Shown in pieces: positions 62,049 to 64,000 of a stretch of DNA of 64,000 nt (within the stretch, counting starts at the first letter, position 1; each line of letters begins with the position of its first letter). A program made the position numbers and the translations under genes. Under the pieces are notes generated by a model. The model saw nothing but the letters and a program-made list of their open reading frames with translations. It did no database searches and was not told where the DNA came from. The DNA comes from Nannocystis punicea (GTDB lineage Bacteria > Myxococcota_A > Polyangia > Nannocystales > Nannocystaceae): positions 12,855,501 to 12,919,500 of the forward strand of contig NZ_CP114040.1 of NCBI RefSeq assembly GCF_026965555.1, in the 5' to 3' direction.

Positions 62049-62696
62049 ATGACCCCCGGCAGTCACCTCCGGCCGGTGCCCTCCCTCCCGGGCCCGACCT
62101 CTCCCGCCGCTCCGCCGCAGCGGGCGAGCACCGAACAGCTGGTCCAGCGGGCCAAGGCCGGAGAGATGAGCGCGTGGTCGCGGCTCTACCAGGACCACTA
62201 CGAGCGGGTCTATCGCCACGTCCGCGCGCTCACCGGCGACGCCGGCCTCAGCGAGGAGCTGGTCCAGGAGACGTTCGTCCAGGCGCTGCTGAAGATCGGC
62301 GGCTTCGACGGCCGCTCGCAGCTGTCGACCTGGCTGCACGGGGTGGCGATCAACGTCGTGCGCAATCACTGGCGATCGCAGCGCAGCACCGCCAAGGCGC
62401 ACGCGCGGCTCGAGGTGATGAAGTCGCTCGACGCCGGCACGCAACCACCCGACGGGGCGCTGCACCAGCGCCAGCGCGTGCGGGCGCTGTATGCCGCGCT
62501 CGAGCTGCTGCCCGACCACCTGCGCGTCGCCTTCGTCCTGCGCGACCTCGAGGGCCTCAGCCCCGAGGACGCCGCCGAGCAGCTCGGGATCTCGAGCGGC
62601 AACCTGGCCGTGCGGGCCAGCCGGGCGCGCCAGCGGATCCGCAAACAACTGGCGGAGTGGGGCGTGCTGCCGCCGCAGGAGGAGGAGACGTCGTGA
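62049..62696 (+). CDS. ECF-type sigma-70 family RNA polymerase sigma factor
   Basis: 215 residues. Region 2 spans about residues 30-100 (LVQRAKAGEMSAWSRLYQDHYERVYRHVRAL, LVQETFVQALLKIGGFDGRSQLSTWLHGVAINV) and region 4 about 135-195 (ALELLPDHLRVAFVLRDLEGLSPEDAAEQLGISSGNLAVRASRARQRI). The proline-rich lead of about 25 residues is extra. The stop overlaps the next gene (GTGA), which encodes a membrane protein that is probably its anti-sigma factor. Target promoters unknown. Confidence 0.9.
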   Translation: MTPGSHLRPVPSLPGPTSPAAPPQRASTEQLVQRAKAGEMSAWSRLYQDHYERVYRHVRALTGDAGLSEELVQETFVQALLKIGGFDGRSQLSTWLHGVAINVVRNHWRSQRSTAKAHARLEVMKSLDAGTQPPDGALHQRQRVRALYAALELLPDHLRVAFVLRDLEGLSPEDAAEQLGISSGNLAVRASRARQRIRKQLAEWGVLPPQEEETS

Positions 62697-63739
62697 AGGA
62701 CCTCGACGCCCTCGTCGACGCCGCCGCGACCGACCTGGCCGAGGCGATGCGCCGCGACCTGCTGGCGCCCGACTTCGCCGCGGTGGTCGCCGAGGCGCAC
62801 GCGCGCGACCCGAAGCGCGTGCCGGCTGCCGCGCTGGTCGAGGTGCGCGGGCTGGCCCCGGTGGCCCAGCTGCGCGGCGACGCGAGCGGGCGGGTGCCGC
62901 CGCGCGAGCAGGCCGAATTCGCGGCGCTGCTGGCAGCGGCGCGCGCGGAGATCGATCACGACTGCGCGAGGGTCCGGGCCGCCGGGCCGCCGCCGGTACC
63001 TGTCCCCGGGGCCAGGCGATCGGCGACGCGGCCGTGGATGTGGCTGGCGGCGGCGGCGGCGATCGGCGCGCTGGCGTTCGGCGCTCGCCCGCTGCTGACG
63101 CGCGGATCGATGGGGCCCGACACGGCCAACCAGGCGCCGTTTCACGACCAGGCGGACGCGCCGCGGCACGAGGTCGCCCCGGCGCCCGCGCCGACGCGGG
63201 TCGAGCGGGCGCGGCCGGTCGCGCGCGAGGCCGAGGTCGCGCCGGTGATCGCACCCGAGGTCGCGCCCGCGCCCGAAGCATTTTCCGAGGATGTCCCGAA
63301 GGGCATGCCTGAAAAGGCAGGTTTGAAAGGACAGCTCGAGAAGAGCCCGGCGCGGCCGCGGGGCGAGTCGCTGGTGGAGCGGCTGCGGCGGCTCGACGGC
63401 GAGGCCGAGGCGAAGTGGGAGGCGGGCGACCTGGCCGGGGCCGAGGCGCTGTACCGGCAGATCGCCGGGCTGGCGCCGGGCTCGCGCGCGGCCGACCTGG
63501 CGTACGGCGACCTGTTCTCGCTGGCCCGCCAGCGCCACGGCGGCGACCAGGAGGTCGCGCTGTGGCGCGAGTACCTGCAGGCGTTCCCGCGCGGGCGCTA
63601 CGCCGACGACGCGCGCGCAGGCCTGTGTCGTCGCGCCGACGAGGCCCTGCGCGCGGCCTGCTGGCGCGACTACGTGGCCGACTTCCCCAACGGAGTGCAC
63701 CGGCACCAGGCAGCGCGCGTGCTCGAGGGTGAACCGTGA
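62693..63739 (+). CDS. Probable transmembrane anti-sigma factor with TPR-like periplasmic domain
   Basis: 348 residues from GTG 62693, coupled to the sigma factor. A cytoplasmic N-terminal part of about 110 residues lacks the HxxxCxxC zinc motif of classical ZAS anti-sigma factors. One membrane segment (WMWLAAAAAIGALAFG, about 120-136), an Ala/Pro/Glu linker and a C-terminal tetratricopeptide-like region (KWEAGDLAGAEALYRQIAGLAPGSRAADLAYGDLFSLARQ) follow. The linker contains three tandem 14-bp units (63292-63333), and another copy precedes the membrane segment (63001-63014). Role inferred from position and topology. Confidence 0.65.
   Translation: MKDLDALVDAAATDLAEAMRRDLLAPDFAAVVAEAHARDPKRVPAAALVEVRGLAPVAQLRGDASGRVPPREQAEFAALLAAARAEIDHDCARVRAAGPPPVPVPGARRSATRPWMWLAAAAAIGALAFGARPLLTRGSMGPDTANQAPFHDQADAPRHEVAPAPAPTRVERARPVAREAEVAPVIAPEVAPAPEAFSEDVPKGMPEKAGLKGQLEKSPARPRGESLVERLRRLDGEAEAKWEAGDLAGAEALYRQIAGLAPGSRAADLAYGDLFSLARQRHGGDQEVALWREYLQAFPRGRYADDARAGLCRRADEALRAACWRDYVADFPNGVHRHQAARVLEGEP
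63292..63333. repeat. Three tandem 14-bp palindromic units inside the anti-sigma-like gene
   Basis: Units 63292-63305, 63306-63319 and 63320-63333 abut exactly; each is an imperfect palindrome diverged at one or two positions. Because 14 is not a multiple of three, each is read in a different frame and together they encode VPKGMPEKAGLKGQ in a charged linker. Confidence 0.7.
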
Positions 63740-64000
63740 GGCGCAGCGCGACAGGAGCGGCGCCGGGCGGGGTGGTGCTCGGATGGTTGGCGCTCGTGGC
63801 GTGTCGGCCCGTGCTCTACGATTTCTACGACAGCGCGGGCGTGCCCGACCCGGCCACCGATACTGTCCCGACGACCATGTCCTCGGAGACAGACAGTACA
63901 GTGACCGACGCGCCGCCGCCGAGCCCGACGGAGACGTGCTTCGACGGCGTGGTCAGCGGGACCGAGACCGACGTCGACTGCGGAGGTCCGGCGTGTCCGG
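63736..64000 (+). CDS. Lipoprotein, 3' end beyond the window
   Basis: Starts at GTG 63736, overlapping the anti-sigma-like stop by 4 bp. The N-terminus has a hydrophobic signal with lipobox (GGVVLGWLALVAC), a Thr/Ser/Pro linker carrying two tandem 14-bp units (63864-63877, 63878-63891), and the start of a Cys-rich module, CFDGVVSGTETDVDCGG. The same ETDVDCGG module is in the fibrinogen-like lipoprotein at 44571. It runs off the window, so its main domain is unknown. Part of the sigma/anti-sigma operon. Confidence 0.7.
   Translation, partial: MRRSATGAAPGGVVLGWLALVACRPVLYDFYDSAGVPDPATDTVPTTMSSETDSTVTDAPPPSPTETCFDGVVSGTETDVDCGGPACP

Overview
The window is GC-rich (roughly 70% or more) chromosomal DNA from a predatory-type myxobacterium, most likely of the Nannocystis/Enhygromyxa group. 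Three things suggest this. Many lipoproteins have Ser/Thr/Gly-rich linkers directly after the lipobox. Two proteins end in a MYXO-CTERM-like tail (Gly-Cys-Ala-Cys, one membrane segment, Arg-rich end). Coding is dense, with strong G/C at third positions and many GTG starts. No rRNA, tRNA, CRISPR array, integrase or transposase was recognised.

Layout. 1-2.3 kb: an aromatic-type lyase (DUF4863) and an acyl-CoA synthetase. 2.3-8.2 kb: a di-haem-motif lipoprotein, then a cobalamin riboswitch in front of class Ia ribonucleotide reductase (nrdA-nrdB) and an acyl-CoA thioesterase, followed by a 104-bp palindrome and a decayed copy of the thioesterase. 8.2-16.5 kb: cell-envelope lipoproteins, a metallophosphatase preceded by a relic of a related gene, a MYND/Mss51-like protein and an orphan N6-adenine DNA methylase. 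16.5-21.0 kb (minus strand): a compact operon with a haem-oxygenase-like protein, a 46-residue precursor-like peptide, a flavin-dependent halogenase-like enzyme and a sedolisin (S53) with one altered catalytic residue. This is the best candidate for an undescribed system, a RiPP-like pathway. 21.2-35.1 kb: M28 peptidase, beta-lactamase-like hydrolase, a second acyl-CoA synthetase, a divergent aldo-keto reductase/MarR pair with visible operators, an aldehyde dehydrogenase/DUF779 pair, a GFA protein, a YchJ protein and a beta-helix surface protein. 35.5-46.9 kb: Mrr-type endonuclease, acetyltransferases, HEAT protein, a small Cys-rich gene interrupted by TGA, crotonase, OmpA protein, RlmM-like methylase, fibrinogen-like lipoprotein, glpX and a YbgC-like thioesterase. 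47.5-54.9 kb: esterase, M49-like metallopeptidase, Ski2-like helicase, H-NOX and its histidine kinase, which lacks the phospho-acceptor His. 54.8-64 kb: two transporters, a 13-bp minisatellite, an MpaB-type oxygenase divergent from a MarR regulator, two outer-membrane-type proteins, an ECF sigma factor, a probable anti-sigma factor and a truncated lipoprotein gene.

Across the whole window runs a family of 14-bp palindromic units, TGTCY-N4-RGACA. They occur singly and in exact 14-bp tandem, both between genes and inside unrelated coding sequences, where they bring locally atypical codons and recurrent peptides such as CPEGQ. I know of no described repeat that matches it.
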